A stretch of 64,000 nt of DNA from Janthinobacterium sp. (GTDB lineage: Bacteria > Pseudomonadota > Gammaproteobacteria > Burkholderiales > Burkholderiaceae_D): the NCBI GenBank assembly GCA_003133225.1, contig PKWL01000015.1, forward strand, positions 1-64,000, in the 5' to 3' direction. Below the pieces are notes generated by a model, which saw nothing but the letters and a program-made list of their open reading frames with translations, had not been told where the DNA came from and did not search any database. This document shows, piece after piece, positions 17,944 through 27,854 of this stretch. The stretch's first letter is position 1, and every line of letters starts with the position of its first letter. The translations under genes and the position numbers were made by a program.

Positions 17944-20418
17944 CTAACGAACCGGTTCGCCGCCGTCGGAACGGGGCCCAGCGGTATCGCCCGGTTCCTG
18001 CCCGCGCAGCTCATCTAGGCGGGTCCGGTTCCCTTTTGGCGGCAGATCGGCGTCGCCCTGATCGGCCCGAGCGCTGCCGGGGTCGGCGTCGCGGCGATCC
18101 GGCTGCTGCATTCCCGGCCCTTCATCTTGCGCTGCCTCATCGGGCGGCCCGTTCCACTCTTCAGGCGCCGCGTCAACTCTGAGCGGCGGCGGGGCGAGTT
18201 TGCCGCCAGGGAACAGACTGGTGGGACTCAGCTTGCCGCTATCTAAGACATTGCGGAAAAAATCGCCCACCAACAAGATGGCGTTGTGGCCGCCCTGGCC
18301 CCAATAATTGCTGCGCATGGTCACACGGGCATCGTTAAAGCCGACCCAGGCGCCGGCCACCAGATTCGGGTGCATCAGGATAAACCAGCCGTCAGTATTA
18401 TTTTGCGTGGTGCCGGTCTTGCCGGCGACGTCGGCATTAATCCCGAAGCGGGTCTTGATCGCCTGCCCCGTCCCGCGGTTGATCACGCCGCGCATCATGT
18501 CGATCAACTCATCGGCCGATTTGGCCGACATCGCGCGCTGGCTCTGAGGCCGGCCAAATTCGGCAATCACCTTGCCGTTACGGTCAGTGATGCGGCGAAT
18601 GAAAATCGGCTTCCGATATTCTCCCTCGCCCGCGATAGTCGAGTAAGCCGACACCATCTCCAGCAAGGTCACGGGACTCGTGCCGAGCGCCAATGACGGC
18701 ACTGAATCGAGCTTGCTCTGGTTGATGCCAAGCGCGCGCGCCATGCGGATGATGCTGGGCAGGCCGACATCTTGCATCACTTGGGCGGTAATCGTGTTTT
18801 TCGAATACACCAGTCCATCGCGCAAGGTCATGGTCCTGCCGCTGGAACCGGACATGTCGGTGGGGCGCCAGACGCTGCCATCAACGGCGCGGATATCCGT
18901 TACCTCGTCCAGATAAGGATGGTCGGGACGCAAGCCTTGCTCCAGCGCGGCGCCGTAGACGACGGGCTTGAACGTTGAACCGGGTTGGCGCGCGGCTTGC
19001 ACCACATGATCGAATTGTTCACGCTGGAAATCGCGGCTGCCCACCCAGGCCTTGACTTCGCCCGTGGCTGGGTCGAGCGCGACAAACCCCGCTTCCAAGC
19101 GCGTCTTTGCGGCATGCAATTGCTCGATGAATTTGCCATTGGCCTTGAGCCGACGCAAGACGCCGGCCCCCGGCTCGCCGGCCTCAACGGCCTTGTGGTA
19201 TTCCGGCGTTTCCCGCACGAACGCGTTGACCAGATCAGCGTGGGATTCCCAAAAATAGCGGAACGGGACAACATGGCGGCGCATGCCGGCATAGGAACCG
19301 GTCGAGCTCGACGTCAATGCCCCGCCCCGACTCCATTCGACATCGGCGACGGCTTGCAGAGCATCGGCTTGACGCTGGACGGCGCTGAGCGCCGCCTGCT
19401 GCAAGCCAAAATCGAGAGTGGTTTGGACGATCAGCCCATCGCGCTCGAGATTGTAATCATTTTCGTCGGCCCATTCGATCAACCATTTGCGCACATAGGC
19501 CGTGAAATGAGTGTCGCTCGTGCTTTTTTCCTGCACTCGACTAAAATGAACCCGAAGCGGGCGCTTGATCAGCGCTTGATAGCGGGTCTCGGTCAGACGA
19601 CCTTGCTTGCGCATTTGCCCTAGCACGACGTTGCGCCTTTGCAGCGAACGTTCAGGGTTATTGACCGGGTTGTAATAATTGGTCCCCTTTAACATCCCGA
19701 CCAAGGTGGCACTTTCCAAAATATCGAGCCGGGCGGCGGATTTATCAAAGTAGGTGCGTGCCGCCATCTCGATGCCGAAGCTGTTATACAAGAACGGCAC
19801 CGTATTCAGATACGCTTCTAAAATTTCATCCTTGCTGTACGTGAACTCGATCTTCAAAGCCGTAATGAGCTCCTTGAGCTTGCGGTTCAAGTTGCGCGAA
19901 CGACCGATTTCTTCTGGAAACATGTTACGCGCCAGTTGCTGCGTAATGGTCGAGCCGCCTTGGGCGTTACCGCCTAGACTATGCAAGGCGGCAGCCGCCG
20001 TGCGTCCGAGATCGATCCCATGATGTGCGTAAAAGCGGTGATCCTCCGTCGAAATCAGCGCCTGAATCACATACGGCGAGACTTGACTAATCTTGATTCT
20101 CTCCTGCAACCCCTGATCAAAATTGGCCAATTGCCTGCCGTCGGCCGACACCAGGACCGTCGCTTGCGCGCTGCGTGCCTGCCTCAGATCCTTGATACTG
20201 GGCGTAATCGGGATCAGCACGACGATATAGCAAAACAAAAGGACAAATAGCGCCGCACCAGCCATTCCCATCAACAACAAGACGCGCCGACGCGGACTTT
20301 GCCGCATCAGGTAGGCATGCGTTTGCGCGTACCGGTCCAAGGTTTTTTCTGAAAATACGGTAAAGCCGTGCTGCAAGCGCTGGCGCAATTTGCTCAGTCG
20401 CATTTGTTTTTCGTCCAC
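17944..20418 (-). CDS. Class A penicillin-binding protein (bifunctional)
   Basis: This 824-residue protein makes and crosslinks peptidoglycan. A cytoplasmic tail is followed by one membrane helix (about 45-70), a glycosyltransferase domain with the catalytic Glu125 in EDHRFY and GGSTITQQLARNMF, and a transpeptidase domain with SxxK at Ser481 (QPGSTFKP), the SxN triad at Ser539 (YSKNT) and KTG at 667-669. The end is a disordered Pro/Asp/Glu/Arg-rich tail of about 80 residues. A GTG at 20418 has aagg upstream; the ATG at 20403 is an alternative start. All active-site motifs are intact. It is PBP1-like; which of the mrcA/mrcB/pbpC names applies is uncertain. Confidence 0.93.
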   Translation of the reverse strand: MDEKQMRLSKLRQRLQHGFTVFSEKTLDRYAQTHAYLMRQSPRRRVLLLMGMAGAALFVLLFCYIVVLIPITPSIKDLRQARSAQATVLVSADGRQLANFDQGLQERIKISQVSPYVIQALISTEDHRFYAHHGIDLGRTAAAALHSLGGNAQGGSTITQQLARNMFPEEIGRSRNLNRKLKELITALKIEFTYSKDEILEAYLNTVPFLYNSFGIEMAARTYFDKSAARLDILESATLVGMLKGTNYYNPVNNPERSLQRRNVVLGQMRKQGRLTETRYQALIKRPLRVHFSRVQEKSTSDTHFTAYVRKWLIEWADENDYNLERDGLIVQTTLDFGLQQAALSAVQRQADALQAVADVEWSRGGALTSSSTGSYAGMRRHVVPFRYFWESHADLVNAFVRETPEYHKAVEAGEPGAGVLRRLKANGKFIEQLHAAKTRLEAGFVALDPATGEVKAWVGSRDFQREQFDHVVQAARQPGSTFKPVVYGAALEQGLRPDHPYLDEVTDIRAVDGSVWRPTDMSGSSGRTMTLRDGLVYSKNTITAQVMQDVGLPSIIRMARALGINQSKLDSVPSLALGTSPVTLLEMVSAYSTIAGEGEYRKPIFIRRITDRNGKVIAEFGRPQSQRAMSAKSADELIDMMRGVINRGTGQAIKTRFGINADVAGKTGTTQNNTDGWFILMHPNLVAGAWVGFNDARVTMRSNYWGQGGHNAILLVGDFFRNVLDSGKLSPTSLFPGGKLAPPPLRVDAAPEEWNGPPDEAAQDEGPGMQQPDRRDADPGSARADQGDADLPPKGNRTRLDELRGQEPGDTAGPRSDGGEPVR

Positions 20419-21129
20419 TATCGATATACCTTGCCTGGCTACTCATAAAAAGTCGAATTACTACGGCACAGCTAATTTCCCCGTTCCGCCCGTACTTTAC
20501 TACATGGCGCGATTATGGGCTCGCGCCGGCACCCGTTCAATTTTTTGGCGCCTCACCGCGCCACCGGGGCGCACATGCTTTCCCTGCTATGCCAAGCTCG
20601 CAGCAACGGGCGCGGCCAACCATTGGTGCAGCGACATACCGCGCGCCACTTGCCTTGCCAGCTCTTGTTAGGGATGTCGCACAGGTTTTGCAGCGCCGCC
20701 GACGCAAAACGGGGCTTGCACCAAATGGTCGCCTGAATCGGCCCCGGCGCTACCGGTGGGTCTTGCGCCCGTTAAAAATTGCCGCGAACGGCAGAAAACG
20801 AATAAAAGCAACGGGTCGATGGACAGGTTCGACGGTGGGACCAAGATGGTTAGTCATAAAAATAATTGGGGCCGTATGTACGCTATCGCACGGATCTGAG
20901 GGCATGGGCAATGGACAATTGCCACATGAAGTGGAGTGCTTGAGCAGCACCGTGGACAGCCATGGCAGCGGTGCGATGAGCGGCCCCGACCTGTCTTTCC
21001 CGCCTGTAGAATCTGCAGCCGCGCGGTCCCGAGCGCGGGTCCGTCGCTTCCTGCGGCTTACCGGATGGCGCTAGCGGCGCAACGCTGCCACATGGCATAA
21101 CTTTTTTTAACAGCGCTAAGGGGAAAAAA
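20419..21129. other. Intergenic, no gene recognised
   Basis: This 711-bp gap lies between the PBP start and a small membrane protein gene. Several frames are open on the plus strand, but none has a ribosome binding site or a plausible product. Confidence 0.45.
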
Positions 21130-21321
21130 ATGACCTTGATAATTAGCTTGATCGTGTATCTCGTTATTTTCGGATTGATATGGTGGTTAGTCGGCATGTT
21201 GCCGTTGCCATCACCGGTTGGGCAAATAGTGCGCGTGCTTTTCATTCTTTTGTTAATTATGATCATTCTTTCAGTAACCGGTATTCTGCCCGGCGTCAAT
21301 GTGCCGTTAATACGCTTGTAA
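21130..21321 (+). CDS. Small two-helix membrane protein
   Basis: This 63-residue protein is almost wholly hydrophobic, with two membrane helices (about 3-24 and 31-52) joined by a Pro-rich turn (LPLPSPVG). The ATG at 21130 follows aaggggaaaa, an excellent ribosome binding site, and a strong terminator follows 50 bp after the stop. This is therefore a real, monocistronic gene. It resembles short membrane proteins named after Thivi_2564 in Proteobacteria, whose function is unknown. Confidence 0.8.
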   Translation: MTLIISLIVYLVIFGLIWWLVGMLPLPSPVGQIVRVLFILLLIMIILSVTGILPGVNVPLIRL

Positions 21322-21374
21322 CAGGAAAAGGCGCAAACTTTGGCGTGGGTCGTTTCTAACTATTTTGAATAATT

Positions 21375-21419
21375 GGGGGTGGGTTGCCATGCCAATGGCA
21401 ACCCACCCCCGTTTTTTTT
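21375..21419 (+). terminator. Strong intrinsic terminator
   Basis: Perfect 16-bp arms (21375-21390 and 21395-21410) with a 4-base loop are followed by T8. This ends the transcript of the small membrane protein gene. Confidence 0.93.
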
Positions 21420-21821
21420 GGCGCATTTAGCTAAAAATAGGCTGTGGCAGCGGGCTGTAACAGCGGCGCCAGCTGCTTAGCTACCAAAGGGACCAAAGAT
21501 ATACCGCTTGCCTCGCCCCCTAGTGAGCTGGAGCGCTCAAGACGGGCAGTGCATGCGGCGCGACGCTCGCGAGCGCTGGCTTGCCTTCCATTCGGGACGT
21601 CAAGGTGCCCTGGCCAAACGGCTGCGCATTTTGACGTTGCAAGGCAGAGCCAAACCAGGTTGACGAAATCGGACGGGGCCGTCGATGGTTCTGGCTCTGC
21701 AAAAAACCGTAATGCCGGACCCCGCTGCCGTCTTAGGTGGCGAAGCGGGCAGCAAGATGGTTGCAGGCGGGCGCAAGCGCGCTCTTGCATTGACCCTGGC
21801 GGCGCGCAGCCGGGGCATTTT
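21420..21821. other. Intergenic, no gene recognised
   Basis: Overlapping frames on both strands in this 400-bp stretch have no ribosome binding site or recognisable features. It lies between the terminator and the end of a signalling gene. Confidence 0.45.
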
Positions 21822-23000
21822 TTATTGCTTGCGAGGCCCATTGATGGTGCCGACGATGACCCAGTTCTCGTCCACCCGTACGGCGCGCCAATCGATCGCC
21901 GTAGCTAGGATCGCGCCGTCCTTGCGGCATAATGTCACGCCTTGGCGCTGCACCTCGACCCCGGCGAGCAGCGGGTCGAAGATGGTCGCTAGCTGCGCGC
22001 GGTTGCCAATGCCGAGCTCGGCCAGATCGACGCCAAACCATTCATGCCGGCTGTAACCGGACATGCGGCAAGCCGTCTCGTTGACGTCGATCACGCGCAA
22101 GCTGGCGTAGTCGAGTAAGCACACGCCTTGATCGATGACATCCATGGCCGCACGAAAGCGCCGTTGCTCAAGGTTCGGGCGCATGCGATCGGTGACCTCC
22201 ATACCGATGCCGCGATAGCCGGTAAAGCGGCTGGCGCTATCGAACATCGGCTCCCCGCTCACTTGCAGATATTGAGTGCTGCCATCGATGTTGCTGCGGC
22301 TGTAGACGAAATCGAGAAAGGGGCGCCGCGCCGCAATGTTAGCATCGAGCAACGCGCGCTCGGCTTCGTTCCAGCGCCATGGTGACGCAGAACTGATCGC
22401 GCCCGGCGTGCCGTCGCCGCCAATGCCGAGCATTTCGAAGACGGGGCCGGAGAATTCAGTCAGCTTTCCCTGCGCGTCCTGCTCCCAATACCAGTCCGAT
22501 GAGAGTTCGGTAAAGCGCTGAAAGCGCGCCTCGCTGGCGCGCAATTGGGCCGTGCGTTCCTGCACCGTGCGCTCTAGCACCTGATTGTATTGGCTCACTT
22601 TCTGATACAGCAGGCGCACCTCGAGCATGTTGTGGATGCGGGTTTGCACCTCCAGCAAATCGAACGGTTTGCTGACAAAGTCCTTGGCGCCCGCCTGCAG
22701 CGCGCGCAGCTTATGCCCCGGTTGCGCCGTGATCACCAGTACCGGTACGTAGCCGCCCGTCTCGACGTCCTTCAAGCCTTCCATGACCTCGAAGCCATCC
22801 ATTTCTGGCATTTGCAAATCGAGCAAGATCAGGTCGTAATGATGCGCCTCATGCAAGGCGCAGACGGCACGCGGATCCATGGTCGATGCGAGATGGGTAT
22901 ACCCCGCGTTGCGCAGCATTTGTTCTAGCAGCATGACATTGACTTCCTGGTCATCGACGATCAGGATGCTGGCGTTTAAAATCTCGGATGCTTCAAGCAT
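21822..23000 (-). CDS. Response regulator with REC and PAS domains
   Basis: This 392-residue protein starts with a receiver domain: acidic pair in ILIVDDQEV, phospho-acceptor Asp61 in LILLDLQMPEMDG and Lys in DFVSKPFD. A coiled-coil linker (QVLERTVQERTAQLRASE) leads to two PAS sensor domains (about 160-270 and 275-390). There is no DNA-binding, GGDEF or kinase domain. The ATG at 23000 has gggga 8 bases upstream; the frame reaches 23039. It follows the hybrid kinase gene by 39 bp, so the kinase is its likely phosphodonor. The output is probably through protein contacts. Confidence 0.85.
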   Translation of the reverse strand: MLEASEILNASILIVDDQEVNVMLLEQMLRNAGYTHLASTMDPRAVCALHEAHHYDLILLDLQMPEMDGFEVMEGLKDVETGGYVPVLVITAQPGHKLRALQAGAKDFVSKPFDLLEVQTRIHNMLEVRLLYQKVSQYNQVLERTVQERTAQLRASEARFQRFTELSSDWYWEQDAQGKLTEFSGPVFEMLGIGGDGTPGAISSASPWRWNEAERALLDANIAARRPFLDFVYSRSNIDGSTQYLQVSGEPMFDSASRFTGYRGIGMEVTDRMRPNLEQRRFRAAMDVIDQGVCLLDYASLRVIDVNETACRMSGYSRHEWFGVDLAELGIGNRAQLATIFDPLLAGVEVQRQGVTLCRKDGAILATAIDWRAVRVDENWVIVGTINGPRKQ

Positions 23001-23039
23001 TACATTGTTCCCCACAAGTCGTCCTTCGTTCGGCACCAA

Positions 23040-25325
23040 TCACCGTACTGCCCCTTCTGCCATGCCATGTTCGGCCGCAAAGTGCAGGGCAACATCGAGC
23101 GCATCCATAAACTCGACCACCTTGATCGGTTTGGTCAAATAACGGAAGAAGCCGGCCTGCATGCCCTTTTCGATATCGCGCGGGACGGCGTTGGCCGACA
23201 ACGCCAGCACCGGGATGTGGGCGGTCGCCGGATCGTCGCGCAAAATCTGCAAGGCACCAAAACCGCTGATGCCGGGCAAGTTAATATCCATCAAAATCAC
23301 ATCGGGCCGATAGGCGCGTGCGAGCTCGATGCCCAGATGGCCATCAACGGCCGTTAACAATTTCAAATCGCTGCGCCGGGCAATCAATTGTTCTACCAGC
23401 AACAAATTGGCCGGATTATCCTCGACATAGAGCAAAGTGCGCTTGGTTGATCCCTGCTCGGCTCCAGCTTCGTCGCCAGTGGCAACGGCGGCGCTGCTGG
23501 CAAATACCAACTGCGGTGCGCTGACCGCGGCCAATTCGATCCAAAAGACGGTGCCAACGCCGACTGTGCTCTCGACGCCGATGACGCCGTCCATCAACTC
23601 GATTAACTGCTTGGTGACGACGAGGCCGATACCGGTACCCTCCTCAGGGCTGCTCTCCTGCCCCAGCCGATTGAACGGCTGGAACAGTTGGCCGAGTTGC
23701 TCGGGTGCCAAGCCCGCACCCGTATCCGTGACGCTCACGCGCACGCGGTCCGCGCCGCTCATCACACATTCGACAATGACCGAACCACCGCTTCGGTTGT
23801 ATTTGATCGCGTTCGACAGCAAGTTGATCATCACCTGTTTGACCCTGGTCCGGTCGGCATGCACGAAAAACAGATTGTCAAGCTCTGGAAAACTCAGCTG
23901 AATGCCGCGTTTTTGCGCTTGCGGCTCGATCATGGCCCGACAATCTTGCAGCACATCAAACAGGGACATCGATTCTTGCGACATGGTCACCTTGCCCGAT
24001 TCGATCATGGCCAGGTCAAGGATTTCATTAATCAAGCGCAGCAAATACCAGCCGCCCTTCAATATCTGATCGATCGAGCGCTGCTGCTCCAATGGTGGCG
24101 CTGGCGTCGCCGAGGCCATCAGCTGCGCAAAACCGAGCACGGCATTTAGGGGCGTGCGCAACTCATGACTCATGCTGGACAAAAATTCGGATTTCGCCAG
24201 ATTGGCTTTTTCGGCCGCCGCCTTCGCGCCTTCCAGTTCAATATTGTTTTCTTGCAAAGCCAGCTCGAATTGCTTGCGCTCGGTGACGTCGCGCGCTGCC
24301 GCGAACACGCCTTGCAGTTTACGCTCGCGGTCGTGGAAGGTAGTCGCGTTGTATGACACCACGGTTTCCTTGCCATTTCTGGCGTGCGCCGTCAACTCAT
24401 AATTGGTCACCTTGCTCTCGCGCAGGACGCGCGTGATGGCTGCCTCGGCCCGTTCCGGCTCCGTGAAGAAACTTTTAAACGGCGCCCCGATCAATTCGTC
24501 ACGCGTGCAGCCCGTCAGCGCTTCCATCTGCTGATTGACGTCGCTGATAATGCCGCGCGGGTCGGTCGTCATGATCGCGTCGATATTCGATTCAATCAAC
24601 GAGCGGGTGTAGAACTGTTGATCGCGCAAACGCTGGTCCAGCAGCGCCTGCTCCGCTTCGACTTGTTTGCGCGCTGTGTTATCCGTGCCAATTAGCAAGT
24701 AACCGATGACTTTTTCTTGCGCGTCGCGCAGCGCCGTGACGGACACGATTGCCGGAAAGCGGCTGCCATCCTTGCGGATATAAGTCAGCTCGTAAATATC
24801 CTCAATGCCGCGTGAGGCCTTAAACACCAAGGCCTCAAATCCGGGCATGATCGGGGTATCCCATTCCACGCTCAAGGACGCGGCCCGCGAAATGAGCTCT
24901 TGCGCGTCCGAAATGCCGGCCGGCGTGATCTTGTCGACCACGTCCTCGGCCCTATAACCGAGCATGCGTTCGGCGCCCACGTTGAAAATTTGGATCACGC
25001 CATGGGCATCGGTGGCGATGCTGGAGAAATTGGCGCTGTTGAAAATGGCGTTTTGCAAGGCGCCCGCGATCAGCAAGGGCTGCGGTCCCGCTTTCATTGC
25101 CGCATCGGGCGCTGCGCGGGCGCGCATCAGGCGCCGTATGCGCCCATACAGCAGAGCTAGAAATGCCAACAACAAGACGACGCTGATGGCGGCGACGTCA
25201 ACCGCGGCGCCCGTTGGGGGCGCATTGTTCCACGCAATGGTGCCAACTAGCGCCAGCACGGCCAGTGTCGTGAAAAGCCCAATTAACATTAGCCGCTCGA
25301 CCGGCGTTTTTTCCATCGTGTGCAT
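23040..25325 (-). CDS. Hybrid sensor histidine kinase (PAS-PAS-HK-REC)
   Basis: This 761-residue membrane kinase has two helices (about 12-32 and 42-62), PAS domains at about 90-215 and 235-345, a HisKA domain with His387 in SMSHELRTPLN, an ATPase domain with the N-box at 501-510 (NLLSNAIKYN), DTGAGLAP and GTGIGL, and a receiver with phospho-acceptor Asp680 (LMDINLPG). The signal-sensing part is cytoplasmic PAS rather than periplasmic, because the loop between the helices is short. It forms an operon with the REC-PAS protein downstream. No adjacent gene reveals the stimulus. Confidence 0.93.
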   Translation of the reverse strand: MHTMEKTPVERLMLIGLFTTLAVLALVGTIAWNNAPPTGAAVDVAAISVVLLLAFLALLYGRIRRLMRARAAPDAAMKAGPQPLLIAGALQNAIFNSANFSSIATDAHGVIQIFNVGAERMLGYRAEDVVDKITPAGISDAQELISRAASLSVEWDTPIMPGFEALVFKASRGIEDIYELTYIRKDGSRFPAIVSVTALRDAQEKVIGYLLIGTDNTARKQVEAEQALLDQRLRDQQFYTRSLIESNIDAIMTTDPRGIISDVNQQMEALTGCTRDELIGAPFKSFFTEPERAEAAITRVLRESKVTNYELTAHARNGKETVVSYNATTFHDRERKLQGVFAAARDVTERKQFELALQENNIELEGAKAAAEKANLAKSEFLSSMSHELRTPLNAVLGFAQLMASATPAPPLEQQRSIDQILKGGWYLLRLINEILDLAMIESGKVTMSQESMSLFDVLQDCRAMIEPQAQKRGIQLSFPELDNLFFVHADRTRVKQVMINLLSNAIKYNRSGGSVIVECVMSGADRVRVSVTDTGAGLAPEQLGQLFQPFNRLGQESSPEEGTGIGLVVTKQLIELMDGVIGVESTVGVGTVFWIELAAVSAPQLVFASSAAVATGDEAGAEQGSTKRTLLYVEDNPANLLLVEQLIARRSDLKLLTAVDGHLGIELARAYRPDVILMDINLPGISGFGALQILRDDPATAHIPVLALSANAVPRDIEKGMQAGFFRYLTKPIKVVEFMDALDVALHFAAEHGMAEGAVR

Positions 25326-25403
25326 TTTTTCAGACCTTGATTAACTTACCAATTTACGCTAGCGTCGGTTCGGAAGAAGGGGCCGGGTCGCAGCGCCAAC
25401 GCA

Positions 25404-26153
25404 TCATGTTTTCCGAGCCGGAGCCGGCGTCTCTTGGCGCTGCAGCACGTCAGACAACAAGCGGGCGAATTCCTTTTTGACGACGTCATAACATTCACAC
25501 ACATCGTTTTCCAGTCCGGCCCGGTCTAGCACCGTGATATGGCCGCGCCGATAGCTGATATAACCGCACACCTGCAATTTGCGGGCCGCTTCGGTCACGC
25601 CTTCGCGCCGCACCCCCAACATATTGGCGATCAACTCTTGGGTCATGGTCAATTCGTTTGACGGCAAGCGGTCCAGGGTCAGCAAAAGCCAGCGGCACAA
25701 TTGCTGCTGCACCGAGTGATGACGGTTGCACACGGCCGTCTGCGACATTTGCGTGAGCAATGCTTGTGTGTAGCGCAGCAACAAGCGCATCACCGGTCCG
25801 GCCCGGTTAAATTCGTCCATCAAGATATTGGCCTTCAGGCGGTAGCCGTGGCCTCCCGTCTGCACCACGGCGCGGCTGGGTGTGGAGTCGCCGCCCATGA
25901 AAAGAGGAATCCCCAGCACGCCTTCTTTGCCAACGCCGGCAATTTCCGACGAGCTGCCGTTTTCCAGCAAATAATGCAGCGAAATAATCGAGGTGGTTGG
26001 AAAATGGACATACTGCAGCTTGTCGCCGGACTCGTACAGGACGTCCCCGAGCTGCATTGGGATCAATTCCAAATGCGGCGCCAAGCGGTCGAACTCAGCG
26101 TCGAGCAGAGCAGCCAAAAGATGGTTCTGGTTTGGGTCGTGCTTACTGACCAT
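25404..26153 (-). CDS. Crp/Fnr-family transcriptional regulator
   Basis: This 249-residue regulator has a cyclic-nucleotide-binding-like beta-roll (about 20-130, including VHFPTTSIISLHYLLENG and GKEGVLGIP) and a C-terminal winged helix with the recognition segment LGVRREGVTEAARKL. No Fnr-type N-terminal cysteine set is present. This is the common short Burkholderiales type whose ligand is generally unknown. It lies 78 bp upstream of the hybrid kinase gene on the same strand and may share its transcript, which would link it to that signalling pair. Confidence 0.88.
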   Translation of the reverse strand: MVSKHDPNQNHLLAALLDAEFDRLAPHLELIPMQLGDVLYESGDKLQYVHFPTTSIISLHYLLENGSSSEIAGVGKEGVLGIPLFMGGDSTPSRAVVQTGGHGYRLKANILMDEFNRAGPVMRLLLRYTQALLTQMSQTAVCNRHHSVQQQLCRWLLLTLDRLPSNELTMTQELIANMLGVRREGVTEAARKLQVCGYISYRRGHITVLDRAGLENDVCECYDVVKKEFARLLSDVLQRQETPAPARKT

Positions 26154-26526
26154 AGGGGCATTCTGTCATCAGTCGTTATCTCAAAGGGCGGGAAGGGAGC
26201 TAGGCACCGGAACGCCAGTGGGCAAAACAGAGTAACACACGCCCAATACTCGAGCCCGACTGTATTTGTTCCCACGCCCGCAGTCCGTACGCTACCGCAC
26301 TTAAGCTAATTATAGTGCCACAGATCAACAGGACGCAATACCGGCAAACCGACCCAAGTACATCAACTGGCTGCGCCGGCACCCGTAGAAATGCGAAGCG
26401 AGTACTTAAAATACACCGCCGATTGGGATATTAATCGAGATGTTTGTATTGTCCATGCACATCCGAAAAAAAGCATGCGGCATACCGCGAGCCGCCACGG
26501 CGCAGACCGTGGCATGAAGGCGCTCG
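26154..26526. other. Intergenic, no gene recognised
   Basis: This 373-bp stretch should hold the promoter of the Crp/Fnr-kinase unit. I see no clear promoter pair, terminator or gene. Confidence 0.45.
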
Positions 26527-27114
26527 TCAAATGTCCAGCGGCGCCAAGCTCATGCCCGCCAGTACGGGCCGCTCTAGAATGCCGCGACCGTCCAACACCA
26601 AGGCGAGCAAAGGCGCCTGCGCCGCACCGCCTACAACGTGTCCAGCAGCGTCAAGTGTCGGCGTCGAGACCGGCAGCCGCCATAATGCGTTTCCCTCAAA
26701 TTGGCTGAGAGCGTCAAAGCTCATGCACATCAATATCACCGCTTCCGGCCCCGCCTCGGCATTGCCTGTATCCGTCAGCTGGTAATAGGCCATGAAAGTA
26801 TTTGCGACTCGCAAGGCGCCCTGGCCCCATCGTTCGCCCAGCACGGGATCGCTACGCACCACCGTCGGAAACACGAGAATTCCCCGCGCTTTCTGCGCCA
26901 CCACCTGTACTTCCGGTGCGACCCGATACAAGCGCTGTAATGTCGCGGCAAAGTCCGTCTCGATGTAACGCCGCTGCTGCGCACGGCTAAATTCCGTACT
27001 CACGGGCCCCGTACAGCCGACGAGGGCCAACGAAGCCACGGCAAATGTCAAGCACTTGCCAAAAAATAAACGCCGGTCACTGGGCGGCCGCGCCGCAACA
27101 TCTTCGACTTCCAT
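26527..27114 (-). CDS. SYLF-domain (YSC84-like) lipoprotein
   Basis: This 195-residue protein has a basic start, a hydrophobic helix and a lipobox ending VGC, so it should be lipidated. After that, LQRLYRVAPEVQVVAQKARGILVFPTVV and GQGALRV match the pattern of bacterial SYLF/YSC84-like lipoproteins, whose role is not settled (lipid binding has been proposed for the domain). The C-terminal part is shorter and more divergent than usual. ATG 27114 has ggtgg upstream; a GTG at 27123 is an alternative. It stands next to hsp20 and may belong to the same stress neighbourhood. Confidence 0.75.
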   Translation of the reverse strand: MEVEDVAARPPSDRRLFFGKCLTFAVASLALVGCTGPVSTEFSRAQQRRYIETDFAATLQRLYRVAPEVQVVAQKARGILVFPTVVRSDPVLGERWGQGALRVANTFMAYYQLTDTGNAEAGPEAVILMCMSFDALSQFEGNALWRLPVSTPTLDAAGHVVGGAAQAPLLALVLDGRGILERPVLAGMSLAPLDI

Positions 27115-27181
27115 TGCAGCCACCCCGCCTCACTAACTAGAACCGAGCGATCCGAAAGAACCGTACAAGGCCAACGGTGAA

Positions 27182-27646
27182 TTACTGGACTGTCAATTTT
27201 TTAGGCTGTGCCGATAATTTTTTCGGCAGACTCAGCATCAAAATCCCGTTTTCGAGCCGCGCCTTGGCGCCGGCGTCCTCGACTTCAACGGGCAAGCTGA
27301 AGCTGCGCGCATACTTGCGAGTAGAGCGCTCGCCATACACAATATGTTCACCTTCCTTTTGCGCCGATTCGCGTTTCGCTTCGCCTTCGACCGACACGTT
27401 GCGATTGTCGATCGCCACCTTCACGTTTTTCTTCTCCACGCCAGGCATTTCGAGTTCGATCTCAAACGTCCTGTCGGTCTCAAGCACATTTAAACGGGGA
27501 CTAAAGGTAGTCGCATCGAGCCGGCCAGCGGATGCATAAGGTATTAAAAAATCTTCAAACATATTTTCCACCAGACGCCCAAATTGGTCGTCCAGGGAAG
27601 GACGGTAGCTAGACAAGGGTGAATTGTCACGTCGACTGATGTTCAT
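27182..27646 (-). CDS. Small heat shock protein, Hsp20 family
   Basis: This 154-residue ATP-independent chaperone holds unfolded proteins. The N-terminal 45 residues are the variable arm; the alpha-crystallin domain (about 48-140) includes FEIELEMPGVEKKNVKV, YGERSTRKYARSF and the diagnostic ARLENGILMLSLPK near the end. The C-terminal I/V-x-I/V motif is replaced by KKLTVQ. Start ATG 27646 is preceded by aaaggagg, an excellent site. A promoter fitting both the sigma-70 and, loosely, the heat-shock consensus lies upstream (27688-27719). Confidence 0.95.
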   Translation of the reverse strand: MNISRRDNSPLSSYRPSLDDQFGRLVENMFEDFLIPYASAGRLDATTFSPRLNVLETDRTFEIELEMPGVEKKNVKVAIDNRNVSVEGEAKRESAQKEGEHIVYGERSTRKYARSFSLPVEVEDAGAKARLENGILMLSLPKKLSAQPKKLTVQ

Positions 27647-27687
27647 GATGGCCTCCTTTGTCTCTCATGAAATAAGATGGACACCAT

Positions 27688-27719
27688 TAAATATAGAACA
27701 ACAATCTGCTGCTTTCAAG
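27688..27719 (-). promoter_or_regulatory. Promoter of hsp20
   Basis: On the minus strand CTTGAAA (27713-27719) and TATATT (27690-27695) are spaced so that TTGAAA and TATATT lie 17 bp apart, ideal for sigma-70. The CTTGAAA box also matches the sigma-32 -35 element, though the -10 is A+T rich rather than CCCCAT. The start codon is about 42 bp downstream. Confidence 0.6.
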
Positions 27720-27854
27720 AGTGCTGATCCGGTGCGACCAGCCGGCGGCGCGCACGGTCGTCACTGGGCAAAGGCGTATGTCAAAGCGTATGTATCAGTG
27801 CCGGACGTTCGGCGCGAAAACCGAAAAACGCCGGCCCACGACATGCCGCTCGGG

